A DNA stretch of 64,000 nucleotides from CAVWSM01 sp963757805 (GTDB taxonomy: Bacteria > Actinomycetota > Actinomycetes > Jiangellales > Jiangellaceae). The number at the start of each line of letters is the position of its first letter. The stretch's first letter is position 1. Of the stretch, positions 8,146-18,302 are shown piece by piece. The notes under the pieces are model-generated. The model saw only the letters and a list, made by a program, of their open reading frames with translations, did no database searches and was not told where the DNA came from. A program made the translations under genes and the position numbers. The stretch spans positions 186,001-250,000 of the forward strand of contig CAVWSM010000020.1 of assembly GCA_963757805.1 (NCBI GenBank). The letters run 5' to 3'.

Positions 8146-9426
8146 TCAGGCCCGGAACCGCGGGAATGCGCCTGCGCCGGCGTAGCGTGCTGCGTCGTCG
8201 AGCTCCTCCTCGATGCGCAACAGCTGGTTGTACTTGGCCACGCGCTCGGAGCGGGCGGGCGCTCCCGACTTGATCTGGCCGCAGTCGGTCGCGACGGCCA
8301 GGTCGGCGATGGTGGTGTCCTCGGTCTCGCCGGAGCGGTGGCTCATCATGCAGCGGAAGCCGCTGCGGTGGGCCAGCGCGACCGCGTCGAGCGTCTCGGT
8401 GAGCGAGCCGATCTGGTTGACCTTGACCAGCAAGGCGTTGGCCGCCGACTCGGTGATGCCGCGCTGCAGCCGCTCGACGTTGGTCACGAACAGGTCGTCG
8501 CCGACGATCTGCACCCGGCCACCGAGCTCGGCAGTGAGCGCGGTCCAGGAAGCCCAGTCGTCCTCGGCCAGCGGGTCCTCGATCGACACGAGCGGGTAGG
8601 CGGAGAGGAGGTCGGTGTAGTAGGCGATCATCTGCTCGGCGGACTTGCTTGCCCCCTCGAACGCGTACGACCCGTCCTTGTAGAACTCGCTGGCCGCAAC
8701 ATCGAGCGCGAAGGCGACGTCGGTGCCGGTCTTGAAGCCCGCCTTCTCGACCGCGACGGCGATCAGGTCGAGCGCCTCGCGGTTGCTCGGCAGGTTGGGC
8801 GCGAAGCCACCCTCGTCGCCCAGGCCCGTGGCGAGGCCGCGCTCCTTGAGCACGCTCTTGAGCGCGTGGTAGACCTCAGCGCCCCAGCGGATCGCTTCGC
8901 GGAAGCTCTCGGCACCGATCGGGGCGATCATGAACTCCTGCACGTCGACGTTGGAGTCGGCGTGCGCGCCACCGTTGAGGATGTTGAGCATCGGCACGGG
9001 CAGGACGTGTGCGTTGGGCCCGCCGACGTAGCGGAACAGCGGCAGCTCGGCCGACTCGGCCGCGGCCTTGGCCACGGCGAGCGAGACGCCCAAGATCGCG
9101 TTGGCGCCGAGCTTGGACTTGTTGGCCGTGCCGTCGAGGTCGAGCATGCGCTCGTCGATGAGGCGCTGCTCGCTGGCCTCGTAGCCCAGCAGCTCGGGAG
9201 CGATGTCGTCGAGCACGACGAGCACGGCCTTCTCGACACCCTTGCCCTGGTAGCGGCCGGTGTCGCCGTCGCGCAGCTCAACCGCCTCGAAGGCGCCGGT
9301 GGACGCTCCGCTAGGCACTGCCGCACGGGCGATCGTGCCGTCGTCGAGGGCTACCTCGACCTCGACGGTGGGGTTGCCGCGCGAGTCCAGGATCTCTCGC
9401 GCGCCGATGGCCTCGATGGTCGCCAC
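8146..9426 (-). CDS. eno: enolase
   Basis: Cytoplasmic phosphopyruvate hydratase, interconverting 2-phosphoglycerate and phosphoenolpyruvate in glycolysis. The protein is 426 residues, the standard length. The N-terminal IEAIGAREILDSRGNPTVEV and PSGASTGAFEAVELRDGD hold substrate-loop residues. GDDLFVTN supplies a metal ligand, and the signature MSHRSGETEDTTIADLAVA is intact. The C-terminus has QIKSGAPARSERVAKYNQLL. The start is GTG 9426. The leading gene of the eno, ftsB-like, DUF501, ppx run, it is preceded by about 100 bp (9427-9526) that should contain its promoter. Confidence 0.98.
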   Translation of the reverse strand: MATIEAIGAREILDSRGNPTVEVEVALDDGTIARAAVPSGASTGAFEAVELRDGDTGRYQGKGVEKAVLVVLDDIAPELLGYEASEQRLIDERMLDLDGTANKSKLGANAILGVSLAVAKAAAESAELPLFRYVGGPNAHVLPVPMLNILNGGAHADSNVDVQEFMIAPIGAESFREAIRWGAEVYHALKSVLKERGLATGLGDEGGFAPNLPSNREALDLIAVAVEKAGFKTGTDVAFALDVAASEFYKDGSYAFEGASKSAEQMIAYYTDLLSAYPLVSIEDPLAEDDWASWTALTAELGGRVQIVGDDLFVTNVERLQRGITESAANALLVKVNQIGSLTETLDAVALAHRSGFRCMMSHRSGETEDTTIADLAVATDCGQIKSGAPARSERVAKYNQLLRIEEELDDAARYAGAGAFPRFRA

Positions 9427-9526
9427 GGGGCGTCTCCTTGCCGTGTGAAGCTCGTCTCAGTCGGGCCCGAGCCTACCGACCAAAGCCGTGAACGGACTGA
9501 CGCGCCACCCCCATCCGCGCCGATCG

Positions 9527-11155
9527 TCACGTGTCGTGGACGAGCGCGCCGCCCACGTACGTACGGGCGACGCCGACTGAGCCGATCTCGCCGGCTGGCA
9601 GCGCGAAGGGATCGGCCGTAGCGACGACGAGGTCCGCGACGTAGCCGGAAGCAATGCGTCCTGTGTCGTCCAGGTGATTCACCCTGGCCGATCCGGACGT
9701 GTAGGCCGCCAGAGCGGTGGCGAGGTCCAGCGCCTGATGGGGCAGGAACGGCTCTGCGTCGTCGCCGTAGGCCGCGCGGTTGACGGCGACATGCACGGCC
9801 TGCCACGGATCGGGGCTCGTCACCGGCCAGTCGCTGCCCATGGCGATCGCGGCACCGCTGCGGTGCAGGTCACCGAACGGGTATTGCCACGTTGACCGCC
9901 CACTGCCGAGGAACGGGATTGTCAGCTCGTCCATCTGGGGTTCGTGATGCGCCCATAGGGCCTGCACCGTGGCGGTCACGTCGAGGGCGGCGAACCGCGG
10001 GACGTCCGCGGGGTGTACGACCTGCAGGTGCGCCAGGTGGTGGCGGTGGGTGCTGGGTCCGTTGGCCGCGCGGGCTGCTTCGAAGGCGTCGAGCGCAGTG
10101 CGCACGGCCCGATCGCCGATGGCGTGCACATGCACTTGGAACCCGGCCGCGTCCAGCGCGGTGACGTAGGTGTCGAGCTGCTCGGCTTCGACGAACGAGA
10201 TGCCGCGGTTGGCTGTCGTGCCGCCGCAGCCGTCGAGATAGGGGTCAAGCATCGCTGCGGTGAAGTTCTCCGCGATGCCGTCGAGCATGATCTTGACGGT
10301 GCCGGCGACGAATCGGCCGTGCCCCGCGCCGTCCCGGCGAGCGACCAGCTCGGACAGCTGCTCGAGCCCGCGCTCGCGCTCCCACCACAGCGCGCCGCGG
10401 ACCCGCGCGATCAATTGGCCGGTCCGAGCGGCGTGGACGTACGTGTCATAGGGATCGGCGTGGCCGAGGTAGGCGCCGACGATCGCGTCCTGCCACGCGG
10501 TCACGCCGTGCGCGAGCAGGTGGCGCTGACCCTCGAGCAGCGCCGCGAGGCGCTCGGCCTGGGTCTCCTCAGGCAGCACCTTGAACAGCAGCCCGACGGC
10601 ACCCTCGTGCAGCGTGCCGGTCGGCTCGCCGTCGGCGTCGCGCTCGATGCGGCCGTCGGCGGGGTCGGGTGTGTCCCGGGTGATCCCGGCCAGCTCGAGG
10701 GCGCGGGTGTTGACCCAGACGCCGTGGTGGTCGCGGTTGGGGAGGTAGGCGGGCCGGTCGGGCACGATCGCGTCCAGGTCTTCCTTGCGCGGTGTGCCCG
10801 CGGGGAACGCGGCGAGCTGCCAACCACTTCCGATGACCCATGGGGTGCCTTGGTGCTGCGCTGCGTAGGCCGCGATCGCGGCTTGGTAGCCGGCAAGATC
10901 GTCCAGCTCGGACAGGTCGCAGTGCAGGCGCTCGGCGCCACCCTGGGTGGGGTGGCAGTGCGCGTCCTGGAACCCGGGAAGCAGCAGTCGACCCGCCAGG
11001 TCAACCACTTGGGTGCCGCCGCCCTGCAGCTCACGGGCCTGCTCCCCGACTGCGACGATCTGGTCACCGGTAACTGCGACGTCCATGACGACCGGCGGCG
11101 TCGCGGCGCCGGTGAACACGGGACCGTTGGTGAACAGCAGGTCAGCGGCGCGCAC
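9527..11155 (-). CDS. amidohydrolase family 3 protein (YtcJ-like)
   Basis: This is a metal-dependent hydrolase of the amidohydrolase-3 group (YtcJ/NfdA-like), which act on N-formyl, amide or related bonds. The substrate cannot be predicted here. Metal-binding landmarks are GFQDAHCHPTQGG near residue 62, then VHVHAIGDRAVRTALDAFE and HHLAHLQVVHPAD in the second half. AMGSDWPVTSPDPWQAVHVA supplies the conserved Asp. The C-terminal GRIASGYVADLVVATADPF is the usual beta-sandwich closing segment. GTG 11155 (VRAADLLFTNG) fits the family N-terminus; the frame stays open to ATG 11200, which would add 15 residues. The gene is probably independent: eno lies about 100 bp downstream in the same direction and mazG about 115 bp upstream. 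Confidence 0.87.
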   Translation of the reverse strand: MRAADLLFTNGPVFTGAATPPVVMDVAVTGDQIVAVGEQARELQGGGTQVVDLAGRLLLPGFQDAHCHPTQGGAERLHCDLSELDDLAGYQAAIAAYAAQHQGTPWVIGSGWQLAAFPAGTPRKEDLDAIVPDRPAYLPNRDHHGVWVNTRALELAGITRDTPDPADGRIERDADGEPTGTLHEGAVGLLFKVLPEETQAERLAALLEGQRHLLAHGVTAWQDAIVGAYLGHADPYDTYVHAARTGQLIARVRGALWWERERGLEQLSELVARRDGAGHGRFVAGTVKIMLDGIAENFTAAMLDPYLDGCGGTTANRGISFVEAEQLDTYVTALDAAGFQVHVHAIGDRAVRTALDAFEAARAANGPSTHRHHLAHLQVVHPADVPRFAALDVTATVQALWAHHEPQMDELTIPFLGSGRSTWQYPFGDLHRSGAAIAMGSDWPVTSPDPWQAVHVAVNRAAYGDDAEPFLPHQALDLATALAAYTSGSARVNHLDDTGRIASGYVADLVVATADPFALPAGEIGSVGVARTYVGGALVHDT

Positions 11156-11271
11156 GGCCGTCGAGCCTACGCGGTGGGCGCTGGACACATCCCAACGCAT
11201 GTGCCGGGACTACCCGGGTAACTTCGTGCCGCATAGCGACACCGAATTACCCCGTTCTTGACAGGGTGCTT

Positions 11272-12238
11272 TCAGGACTCGGCCTCGGCGGCGCGCACTG
11301 CCTCCGCAAACCGCCGGGCCGCCGCGCGCAGCTCCTGCTCGGCATCGACCCCCCGCGCCCGCGCGGCCGCGACGACACCCAGCAGCATGTCGCCGATGTC
11401 GCCGTCGATCTCGACGTTGGGCGGTGCCACGGAGACGCCGGCCTTCTCGGCGCGGTGCAACAGCTTGGTCGCCAAGGACAGCGCGGGCAGGGCCAGCGGC
11501 ACGCCCTCCATCGACGACACCCGGCCTTTCTCGGCCGCCTTCTGCTGCTCCCACGAGGCATCAAGGGTCTCGAGGTCGGGTGCCTCTCCGTCGCCAAACA
11601 CGTGCGGATGCCGGCGTACGAGCTTGTCGACGATCCCGCCGGCGACGTCGTCGACCGACCATGGCCCGGTCGACCGCTCCTCCGCGATGCGGGAGTGGAA
11701 GACCACCTGCAGCAGCAGGTCGCCGAGCTCCTCCCGCAGATGGGCGTCGTCACCGATCTCGATGGCCTCGATGGTCTCGTACGTCTCCTCGAGCAGGTAG
11801 GTCACCAGCGACTCGTGCGTCTGTTGGCCGTCCCACGGACACCCGCCAGGTGACCGCAGCCGGTCCATGAGCGCGACCAGGTCGAGAAACCGCGCGCCCG
11901 GGAGGTCGTACGACCCGTGCACGACCTCGATCTCGGGCATCGGCTCGCCGGCCGACGCCAGCACCGCTGCGGTCAGCCCATCGGTCAGCGCGACGTCGCC
12001 GGAGGTGCCGACAAGCCAGACGATGGGCCGCTGCTCGCTGCGCGCCAGCGCGAGCAGAGCGCGTACGTCGGGCGCCGCCGGCGCCACGGAAACGCCGGCG
12101 GCCGACAACGAAGCGGCCAGTGGTGTCGCCTCGGACGCGGCAAGGACACGCCCGGATCGCAGCACGTCCCACGCCGCCGCCGACAACAGCCCAGGAGCAA
12201 CCCGCGGGCGAGGTGACGAGGAGTACGAGTCGACTCAT
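11272..12238 (-). pseudogene. mazG: MazG nucleoside triphosphate pyrophosphohydrolase, one frameshift near the N-terminus
   Basis: MazG hydrolyses aberrant or regulatory nucleoside triphosphates to monophosphates and pyrophosphate. The catalytic all-alpha domain is intact: LMDRLRSPGGCPWDGQQTHESL, then LLEETYETIEAIEIGD and LREELGDLLLQVVFHSRIA, carrying the Mg-binding ExxE...ExxD pattern. An N-terminal extension typical of actinobacterial MazG precedes it. Its first codons lie in a different frame, from ATG 12238 (MSRLVLLVTSP). Deleting one base in the CCCGCGGG run near 12201-12208 joins it to RVAPGLLSAAAWDVLRSG and gives 321 residues. Without the correction a caller would start at TTG 12186. 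The catalytic core is unaffected, so a sequence error is more likely than loss of function. The lipoprotein gene ends 24 bp upstream. Confidence 0.85.
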
Positions 12239-12261
12239 GCGCGCGTCGGGCGAGCCGGGAC

Positions 12262-12849
12262 CTAGGCCACGGCCTCGTCGAGCACGGACGCGATGGCGCC
12301 GGAGCCTTCGGTGAGCTGGTTGCCCTCCCAGGTGCCGTAGCGGCGGTTGACCGTCACGCCGATCTCGTCGGCCTTGGCGACGACGGCCAGCTCGACCGCC
12401 TCGTCCGACCCGAGCTCCTCGGCCAGACCGCTGCGCAGCAGCTCGTCGTGGACTGCGCTGCGCAGCGTCTCCTCGGTGAAACCCTCGTCGAGCATGAACT
12501 GCGTCAGGTCGCCGCCCTGCGCCTCAGCCAGCTGCTCGAGGAAGTCGTCGACGTCGGCCTCCGAGGTGGTGACGCCCTCGTCGGTGGCGACATCGGTCAA
12601 CAGCTCGTGGCGGACGTCCTGCTGCAGGATGCGACGCTGCAGCGCGGCGGTGTCGATCCCGCTGCGGTCATCGGTCGAGTCGAGGAAGTCCTCGGCCTTG
12701 TCTTGCACCGCGGTCACCGTGATGCGGTTGCCACCCACGACTGCCGCCGCACCAATCTCGTTGTCGCCGCATGCCGTGGCAGCAAGCAGCGTGCCGGCGG
12801 CGACCAGCGCGCTCACGACCGTGCGACGCCGGAGATTGATGCGGCTCAC
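12262..12849 (-). CDS. SurA N-terminal domain lipoprotein (secreted chaperone-like)
   Basis: A 195-residue exported protein starts at GTG 12849 behind a GAGAGAGG ribosome-binding site. The signal peptide is RRRTVVSALVAAGTLLAATAC, with a lipobox-like cysteine near residue 27, so it is probably anchored to the outer face of the membrane. The mature part looks like the N-terminal helical domain of SurA/PrsA-type peptidyl-prolyl isomerases: GNRITVTAVQDKAEDFLD, then helical repeats ending YGTWEGNQLTEGSGAIASV. No catalytic parvulin domain is present, so a chaperone role is the most that can be inferred. The position between mazG and mfd matches the lipoprotein position (lpqU-like) of related genomes, although the family may differ. 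The mfd stop is 28 bp upstream. Confidence 0.72.
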   Translation of the reverse strand: MSRINLRRRTVVSALVAAGTLLAATACGDNEIGAAAVVGGNRITVTAVQDKAEDFLDSTDDRSGIDTAALQRRILQQDVRHELLTDVATDEGVTTSEADVDDFLEQLAEAQGGDLTQFMLDEGFTEETLRSAVHDELLRSGLAEELGSDEAVELAVVAKADEIGVTVNRRYGTWEGNQLTEGSGAIASVLDEAVA

Positions 12850-12877
12850 GTCGGGACCTCTCTCGGACGGGTCAAGC

Positions 12878-15800
12878 TCATGCCTTGCTCGAAGCCCCAG
12901 CCGGGGCGTCGAGGATGTCGTCGATGACCTTGCGGGCCCAGCGGAGCAGCTCGACATCACGGACGGGCTGCCCGCCGATCGCTCGGGTCGACGGCCTCGG
13001 CACAAGGATCGTACGCACCGTGGCCTTGACCAGCGATCTCGGGTAGAGCCGGGCGAGCCGCACCTGTTGCGAGTCCCGCAGCTCCACCGGGCCGAACCGT
13101 ACGTGGTTGCCGGCCTGCACCACCTCGTGCAGCCCCACCCGCCGGGCGAGCACCCGGAACCGGGCGACCTCGAGCAGGTTTTCCACCGGCTCCGGCAAGG
13201 GGCCGTAGCGGTCGTCGAGCTCTTCACGGATGGCGTCAACTGCCGCTTCCGACTCGGCCTCCGACAGCCGCCGGTAGGTCTCCAGTCGCAGCCGCTCGCT
13301 CGGCACGTAGTCGTGCGGCAGGTGAGCATCGACGGGCAGGTCGATGCGGACCTCGGGCTCCTCGGAGGGCGCCTCGCCCTTGAACTCCTCGACCGCCTCA
13401 CCAACCATGCGCACGTAGAGGTCGAAGCCGACATCGGCGATCCGCCCGGACTGCTCGGCGCCGAGCAGATTGCCGGCCCCGCGGATCTCCAGGTCCTTCA
13501 TGGCGACCTGCATGCCCGCACCCAGATCGGTGAACTGGGCGATCGTGGCGAGGCGCTGATAGGCCTCCTCGGTCAACGGCTTGTCGCGTGGATAGAAGAA
13601 GTAGGCGTACGCGCGCTCACGGCCGCGGCCGACCCGACCGCGCAGCTGGTGCAGCTGCGACAGGCCGAGCCGCTCCGACCGGTCGACGATCAGCGTGTTG
13701 GCATTGGAGATGTCGAGGCCGGTCTCGACGATGGTGCTGCAGACCAGGACGTCGGCGCGCTTCTCCCAGAAGTCCTCGATCACCTGCTCCAGCGAGTGCT
13801 CCGCCATCTGGCCGTGTGCGGTGACGATGCGAGCCTCCGGCACCAGCTCGCGCAACCGGGACGCCGCGCGCTCGATGGTGTCGACGCGGTTGTGTACGAA
13901 GAAGACCTGGCCCTCGCGCAGCAGCTCACGGCGGATCGCAGCGGCCACCTGCTTCTCGTCGTAGCCGCCGACGTAGGTCAAGACCGGGTGCCGCTCCTCC
14001 GGCGGAGTCTGGATCACGGACATGTCGCGGATGCCGGTGATCGACATCTCGAGCGTGCGCGGGATCGGCGTCGCCGACATGGTGAGCACGTCGACGTTGG
14101 CCCGCAGGTGCTTGATTTGCTCCTTGTGCTCGACGCCGAAGCGCTGCTCCTCGTCGACTACGAGCAGGCCCAAGTCCTTGAACCGCACGGTGCCAGACAG
14201 CAGCCGGTGGGTGCCGATGACGACATCGACGCTGCCCTCGCTCAGTCCCGCCACCACTGCGTCAGCCTCGGTGTCGGTCTGGAACCGTGACAGCGCCCGC
14301 ACGGAGACGGGGAACGCCGCGTAGCGCTCGGCGAACGTCTGCAGGTGCTGCTGGACGAGCAGCGTTGTGGGCACGAGCACCGCGACCTGCTTGCCGTCCT
14401 GCACCGCCTTGAACGCCGCGCGCACGGCGATCTCGGTCTTGCCGTACCCGACGTCGCCCGCGATGACACGGTCCATAGGGATGGACCGCTCCATGTCGCG
14501 CTTGACCTCGTCGATCGTGGTCAGCTGGTCGGCGGTCTCGACATAGGCGAAGGCGTCCTCCAGCTCCCGCTGCCACGGCGTATCTGGCCCGAACGCGTAG
14601 CCGGGCGCGGCCTGGCGCGCCGCATAGAGCTTGATGAGCTCGGCGGCAATCTCGCGGACCGCCTTGCGGGCACGGCCCTTGCGGGCCGACCAGTCGGACC
14701 CGCCGATGCGGTCGAGCGTGGGCGCGTCGCCGCCGACGTAGCGCGTCACCTGCTCCAGTGCATCGGTGGGTACGAACAGCCGGTCGGCCGGCTGCCCGCG
14801 CTTGGACGCCGCGTACTCGACGACGAGGTATTCGCGCATCGCGCCCTGCACGGTGCGCTGGGTCATCTCCACGTAGCGCCCGACGCCGTGCTGGTCGTGC
14901 ACGACATAGTCACCCGGGCGCAGCTGCAGCGGGTCGACCATGTTCTTGCGGCGGCTCGGCATGCGACGCATGTCCTTGGTGGACACGCCGCCCTTGCCGG
15001 TCAGGTCGCTCTCGCTGAGCACCGCAAGACGGGCCGCATCGGCGTAGAACCCGGTCGCGAGCGTTGCGGTGGTCACGTGGATGACGCCGCGCTCGGGCGC
15101 TGCCACCAGATCCTCGGTGAGCCGCGCCGGCAGCCCGTCCCCGCTCAGCATCTCGGCCAGCCGCTTCGCGGAGCCGTGGCCCTCGCTGGTGAGGACGACC
15201 GCCCACTCGGCCGCGATCGCCCCGCGCAGGTCGGCGCTGGCCCTGTCGGCGTCGCCGCGGTAGGAGTCGACCGGACGTGCGGACAGTGTCCGGCTCTCAA
15301 CGCCGTCCAGCTCGACCGCCAGGTCCGCGTCAAAGCCGAAGGGGCTCACGCTCCACCAGGCGAGCCCACGTCCGAGCGCGTGCTGGCGCACGTCGCCGAG
15401 GGTGCGGTAGGCCGCCGCCTCGAGGTCGATCGGCGACTGCCCGCCGCCGGCCGCGGCCGCCCAGGACGCCTCCAGGAACTCCTGGCTGGTGGCCACCAGG
15501 TCGTGCGCGCGGGTGTGGACGCGCTCGGGGTCGCAGACGAGCACGTGCGTGTCACGTGGCACCAGGTCGAGCAGCAGCTCCATGTCGTCGACGAGCACGG
15601 GCGCGAGCGACTCCATGCCTTCGACCGCGATGCCCTCGGCCAGCTTGGTGAGCATCTCGGCGAGCTCTGGGTGCTGGACCGCGAGTGCGCGCGCCCGCGC
15701 ACGGACGTCGTCGGTGAGCAGCAGCTCGCGGCACGGCGGTGCCCACAGCCCACCCTCGAGCGGGGCGAGCGAGCGCTGGTCGGTGACCGAGAAGGAGCGG

Positions 15801-16450
15801 ACTTCCTCGACCTCGTCGCCCCACAGCTCCACCCGGACCGGGTGCTCGTCGGTCGGCGGGAACACGTCGACGATGCCGCCGCGCACGGCGAACTCGCCGC
15901 GCCGCTCGACCAGGTCGACCCGTGTGTAGGCAGCCGCCGCGAGCCGCCGGACAATATCGTCCAGGCTCACCTCGTCGCCGACCCGAAGCCGTACGGGCTC
16001 GAGGTCGGCCAATCCCTTGACCTGCGGTTGCAGGACACTGCGCACGGGAGCGACCACCACGTGCAGCGGCCCGTGCTGCGGGTCGGACGCCTCGGGGTGC
16101 ACCAGCCGACGCAGCACTGCGAGCCGGCGGCCCACCGTGTCCGACCGTGGCGACAACCGCTCGTGCGGCAGGGTCTCCCAGGCGGGGAACTCGGCCACCG
16201 AGCCCGGTGGCAGCAGGCAGTCGAGTGCGGCCACGAGGTCCTCGGCCTCACGGCCGGTCGCGGTCACCGCAAGGACGGGCCGGTCGGCCGCCCGGGCGAG
16301 CGCCGCCACGATGAAAGGACGCAGGGACTGCGGCGCCGTGAGGTCGAGCTCGCGCACGCTGCGCTCCTGCGCGTCGCGGACGGCGCCGCGTAGCGCCGGA
16401 TCACCCGATGTCTCGTCGAGCAGGGCGTCGAGGACTCCGCCGAGGCTCAT
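12878..16450 (-). CDS. mfd: transcription-repair coupling factor Mfd
   Basis: Mfd displaces RNA polymerase stalled at DNA lesions and recruits UvrA. The 1190-residue protein has the complete architecture. UvrB-like N-terminal modules (EFPAWETLPHERLSPRSDTVG near residue 93) come first. The RNA-polymerase-interacting domain has LRPGDYVVHDQHGVGRYVEM. Superfamily 2 helicase motifs follow: Walker A IAGDVGYGKTEIAVRAAFKA, DEEQRFG as the DExQ box, MSATPIPRTLEM as motif III, and LRGRVGRGRERAYAY as motif VI. Start ATG 16450 (MSLGGVLDALL) is preceded by an ideal GAAGGAGGG site; an upstream in-frame start at 16471 lacks one. The region between mfd and the divergent phoD carries a palindromic repeat. Confidence 0.97.
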   Translation of the reverse strand: MSLGGVLDALLDETSGDPALRGAVRDAQERSVRELDLTAPQSLRPFIVAALARAADRPVLAVTATGREAEDLVAALDCLLPPGSVAEFPAWETLPHERLSPRSDTVGRRLAVLRRLVHPEASDPQHGPLHVVVAPVRSVLQPQVKGLADLEPVRLRVGDEVSLDDIVRRLAAAAYTRVDLVERRGEFAVRGGIVDVFPPTDEHPVRVELWGDEVEEVRSFSVTDQRSLAPLEGGLWAPPCRELLLTDDVRARARALAVQHPELAEMLTKLAEGIAVEGMESLAPVLVDDMELLLDLVPRDTHVLVCDPERVHTRAHDLVATSQEFLEASWAAAAGGGQSPIDLEAAAYRTLGDVRQHALGRGLAWWSVSPFGFDADLAVELDGVESRTLSARPVDSYRGDADRASADLRGAIAAEWAVVLTSEGHGSAKRLAEMLSGDGLPARLTEDLVAAPERGVIHVTTATLATGFYADAARLAVLSESDLTGKGGVSTKDMRRMPSRRKNMVDPLQLRPGDYVVHDQHGVGRYVEMTQRTVQGAMREYLVVEYAASKRGQPADRLFVPTDALEQVTRYVGGDAPTLDRIGGSDWSARKGRARKAVREIAAELIKLYAARQAAPGYAFGPDTPWQRELEDAFAYVETADQLTTIDEVKRDMERSIPMDRVIAGDVGYGKTEIAVRAAFKAVQDGKQVAVLVPTTLLVQQHLQTFAERYAAFPVSVRALSRFQTDTEADAVVAGLSEGSVDVVIGTHRLLSGTVRFKDLGLLVVDEEQRFGVEHKEQIKHLRANVDVLTMSATPIPRTLEMSITGIRDMSVIQTPPEERHPVLTYVGGYDEKQVAAAIRRELLREGQVFFVHNRVDTIERAASRLRELVPEARIVTAHGQMAEHSLEQVIEDFWEKRADVLVCSTIVETGLDISNANTLIVDRSERLGLSQLHQLRGRVGRGRERAYAYFFYPRDKPLTEEAYQRLATIAQFTDLGAGMQVAMKDLEIRGAGNLLGAEQSGRIADVGFDLYVRMVGEAVEEFKGEAPSEEPEVRIDLPVDAHLPHDYVPSERLRLETYRRLSEAESEAAVDAIREELDDRYGPLPEPVENLLEVARFRVLARRVGLHEVVQAGNHVRFGPVELRDSQQVRLARLYPRSLVKATVRTILVPRPSTRAIGGQPVRDVELLRWARKVIDDILDAPAGASSKA

Positions 16451-16570
16451 TGGCCCTCCTTCGAAGAGCACAGTCTTTCGGGCAGCACAGACGCCCCCGA
16501 TTTGGGAATCCCGGGGGTACTTCCAGCCTACGCAAAGCGCCCGACAACTCCCCAGCGCCCCAAGTTGCTC

Positions 16571-16625
16571 TGACGCAACGACACCCCGCGTCGATAGGTT
16601 CGACGCAGGGTGGCGTTGCGTCGAG
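16571..16625. repeat. 55-bp palindromic interspersed repeat, copy A
   Basis: An inverted repeat with arms GACGCAACGACACCCCGCG (16572-16590) and its near-complement at 16604-16622 (17 of 19 positions pair), around a 13-nt loop containing GATAGGTTC. A second copy at 58356-58410 shares about 50 of 54 aligned positions, including the loop. The arms are long enough to form a stable hairpin in DNA or RNA. This copy lies in the mfd-phoD intergenic region, about 120 bp upstream of each start. Confidence 0.85.
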
Positions 16626-16692
16626 AACTCGGTGCGGATCGTTCACCCTCGCGTGGGTGCGCCGTTTACTGCGGGCATGATCGGCTGCCCGC

Positions 16693-18293
16693 ATGACTGA
16701 GACCAGCGGCACCATCGGTCGGCGCGGGTTCTTGATCGGCGCGAGCGCCACAGCCTTCCTCGTCACAACTGCCGGCCAGGCCGAAGCCGGCTGGCACCGC
16801 CCCGGAAACCCGTTCACGCTCGGCGTCGCATCGGGCGATCCGCTGCCGACGAGCGTCGTGCTGTGGACGCGGCTTGGCGCCGGATCCGCTGAACGGTGGC
16901 GGGATGCCGGACCGACCCGTACCCGTGCTCTGGCAGGTGGCGCACGACGAGCGATTCCGCCGGGTCGCCCGGCGCGGTCTGGCGCTCGCCCGACCGCAGA
17001 CCGCGCATTCCGTCCACGTCGACGTCAAGGGCCTGGACCCGGGCCGGGACTACTTCTACCGGTTCTTCGCACTCGGCGAGATAAGCCCCGTGGGGCGGAC
17101 CCGCACGGCGCCCAAGTCCGGGGCGGCGTTGCGAGCCCTCGCGTTCGGTGTCGTCAACTGCCAGGACTGGCAGAACGGTCGCTACTCGGCCTACGCCGGA
17201 TTGGCCGCCGAAGACCTCGACGTGGTGCTGCACGTCGGCGACTACATCTACGAGGGCGACCCGCAGCCGACCGCCGTACGGCAGCACACGACTCCCGAGC
17301 AGCCCGGGCTCAACCAGCTGCGCACGCTGGCCGACTACCGCAACCGGCACGCGCAGTACAAGACCGACCCGGCGCTGCAGGCGGCGCACGCCGCGTTCCC
17401 CTTTGTCGTGACCTGGGACGACCACGAGGTAGAGAACAACTACGCCAACGACATCGACGAGGTGGACGACACCGGAGCCAGCCGCCAGGACCCGGCGACG
17501 TTCCGCGCGCAGCGGGCCGCGGCCTACCAGGCCTACTGGGAGCACATGCCGATCCGCGCGTCCTACACGGTCGGCTCGGCCGACTTCCTCATCTATCGAC
17601 GCTTCGACTACGGCGACCTCGCCCGGGTCAACGTGCTCGACACCCGGCAGTACCGAACCGACCAGCCGTGCGGCGTGCCCAGCGACCTCGGCCCGGTCTT
17701 CTGCGGCACCAGCAACGCGGCCGGCACGCTGACCGGGGAGACGCAGGAGCAGTGGCTGCGGGACGGGCTCGCCGACACGACCGGCCCTGTGGAACGTCCT
17801 CGCCCAGCAGACCATCCTCGCGCAGACGCGGTTCCTCAACCCGACGCAGGTGCCGCCGCAGATCGCGAACCTCGACCAGTGGGACGGGTACGTCCCATTC
17901 CGCAATCGCACTCTCGAGCACGTCCGGGACGCCGCCGTACCCAACCCGATCGTGCTCACGGGCGACATCCACTCCGCGTGGGTAAACGATCTGCGGCCGA
18001 ACTTCGACGACCCGGCCTCCCCCATCGTGGGCACCGAGTTCGTCGCGACGTCGGTGACATCGGACTTCCCGCCCGCGTTCGTGCCGATCATCATCGCGTC
18101 CAATGCCGCGCTCAACCCGCACGTGCGCTACTTCGACGGGACGACGCACGGATACCTGCGCTGCGACGTGGACCGATCCACCTGGCGGACACAGTTCCGC
18201 GTCGTCGACTCGATTGCTTCGGAGTCCTCGCCAGTACGCACGTCGGCGAGCTGGATTGTGGAGGCGGGCCAGCCGGGCGCCATGCCCGGCTAA
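16693..18293 (+). pseudogene. PhoD-like alkaline phosphatase with Tat signal, two frameshifts
   Basis: This is a secreted metallophosphatase of the PhoD family, phosphodiesterase or monoesterase, used for phosphate scavenging outside the cell. The N-terminus MTETSGTIGRRGFLIGASA is a twin-arginine signal. PhoD landmarks appear in three frames: VASGDPLPTSVVLWTRL, then GLDPGRDYFYRF, VNCQDWQNG, HVGDYIYEGD and WDDHEVENNY, and finally IVLTGDIHSAW with the Asp/His metal ligands. Shift 1 is an extra G at 16876-16877. Shift 2 is an extra C in the CCC at 17785-17787. Removing both gives one 532-residue protein that ends at TAA 18291. Every catalytic motif survives, so sequence error is the simplest reading. 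A wall-anchored protein follows 10 bp downstream. The upstream region holds palindromic repeat copy A. Confidence 0.87.
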
Positions 18294-18302
18294 CCTCTCC
18301 GG

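Noticed and set aside
7396..9621. Long plus-strand open frame opposite eno and the FtsB-like gene (741 codons)
   Set aside because: It is antisense to clearly conserved genes, has low-complexity Arg/Gly/Val-rich translation and no motif. High-GC codon bias creates such frames. The same applies to frames opposite mfd (14345-16393), metG (36717-38858) and glmU (25869-27314).
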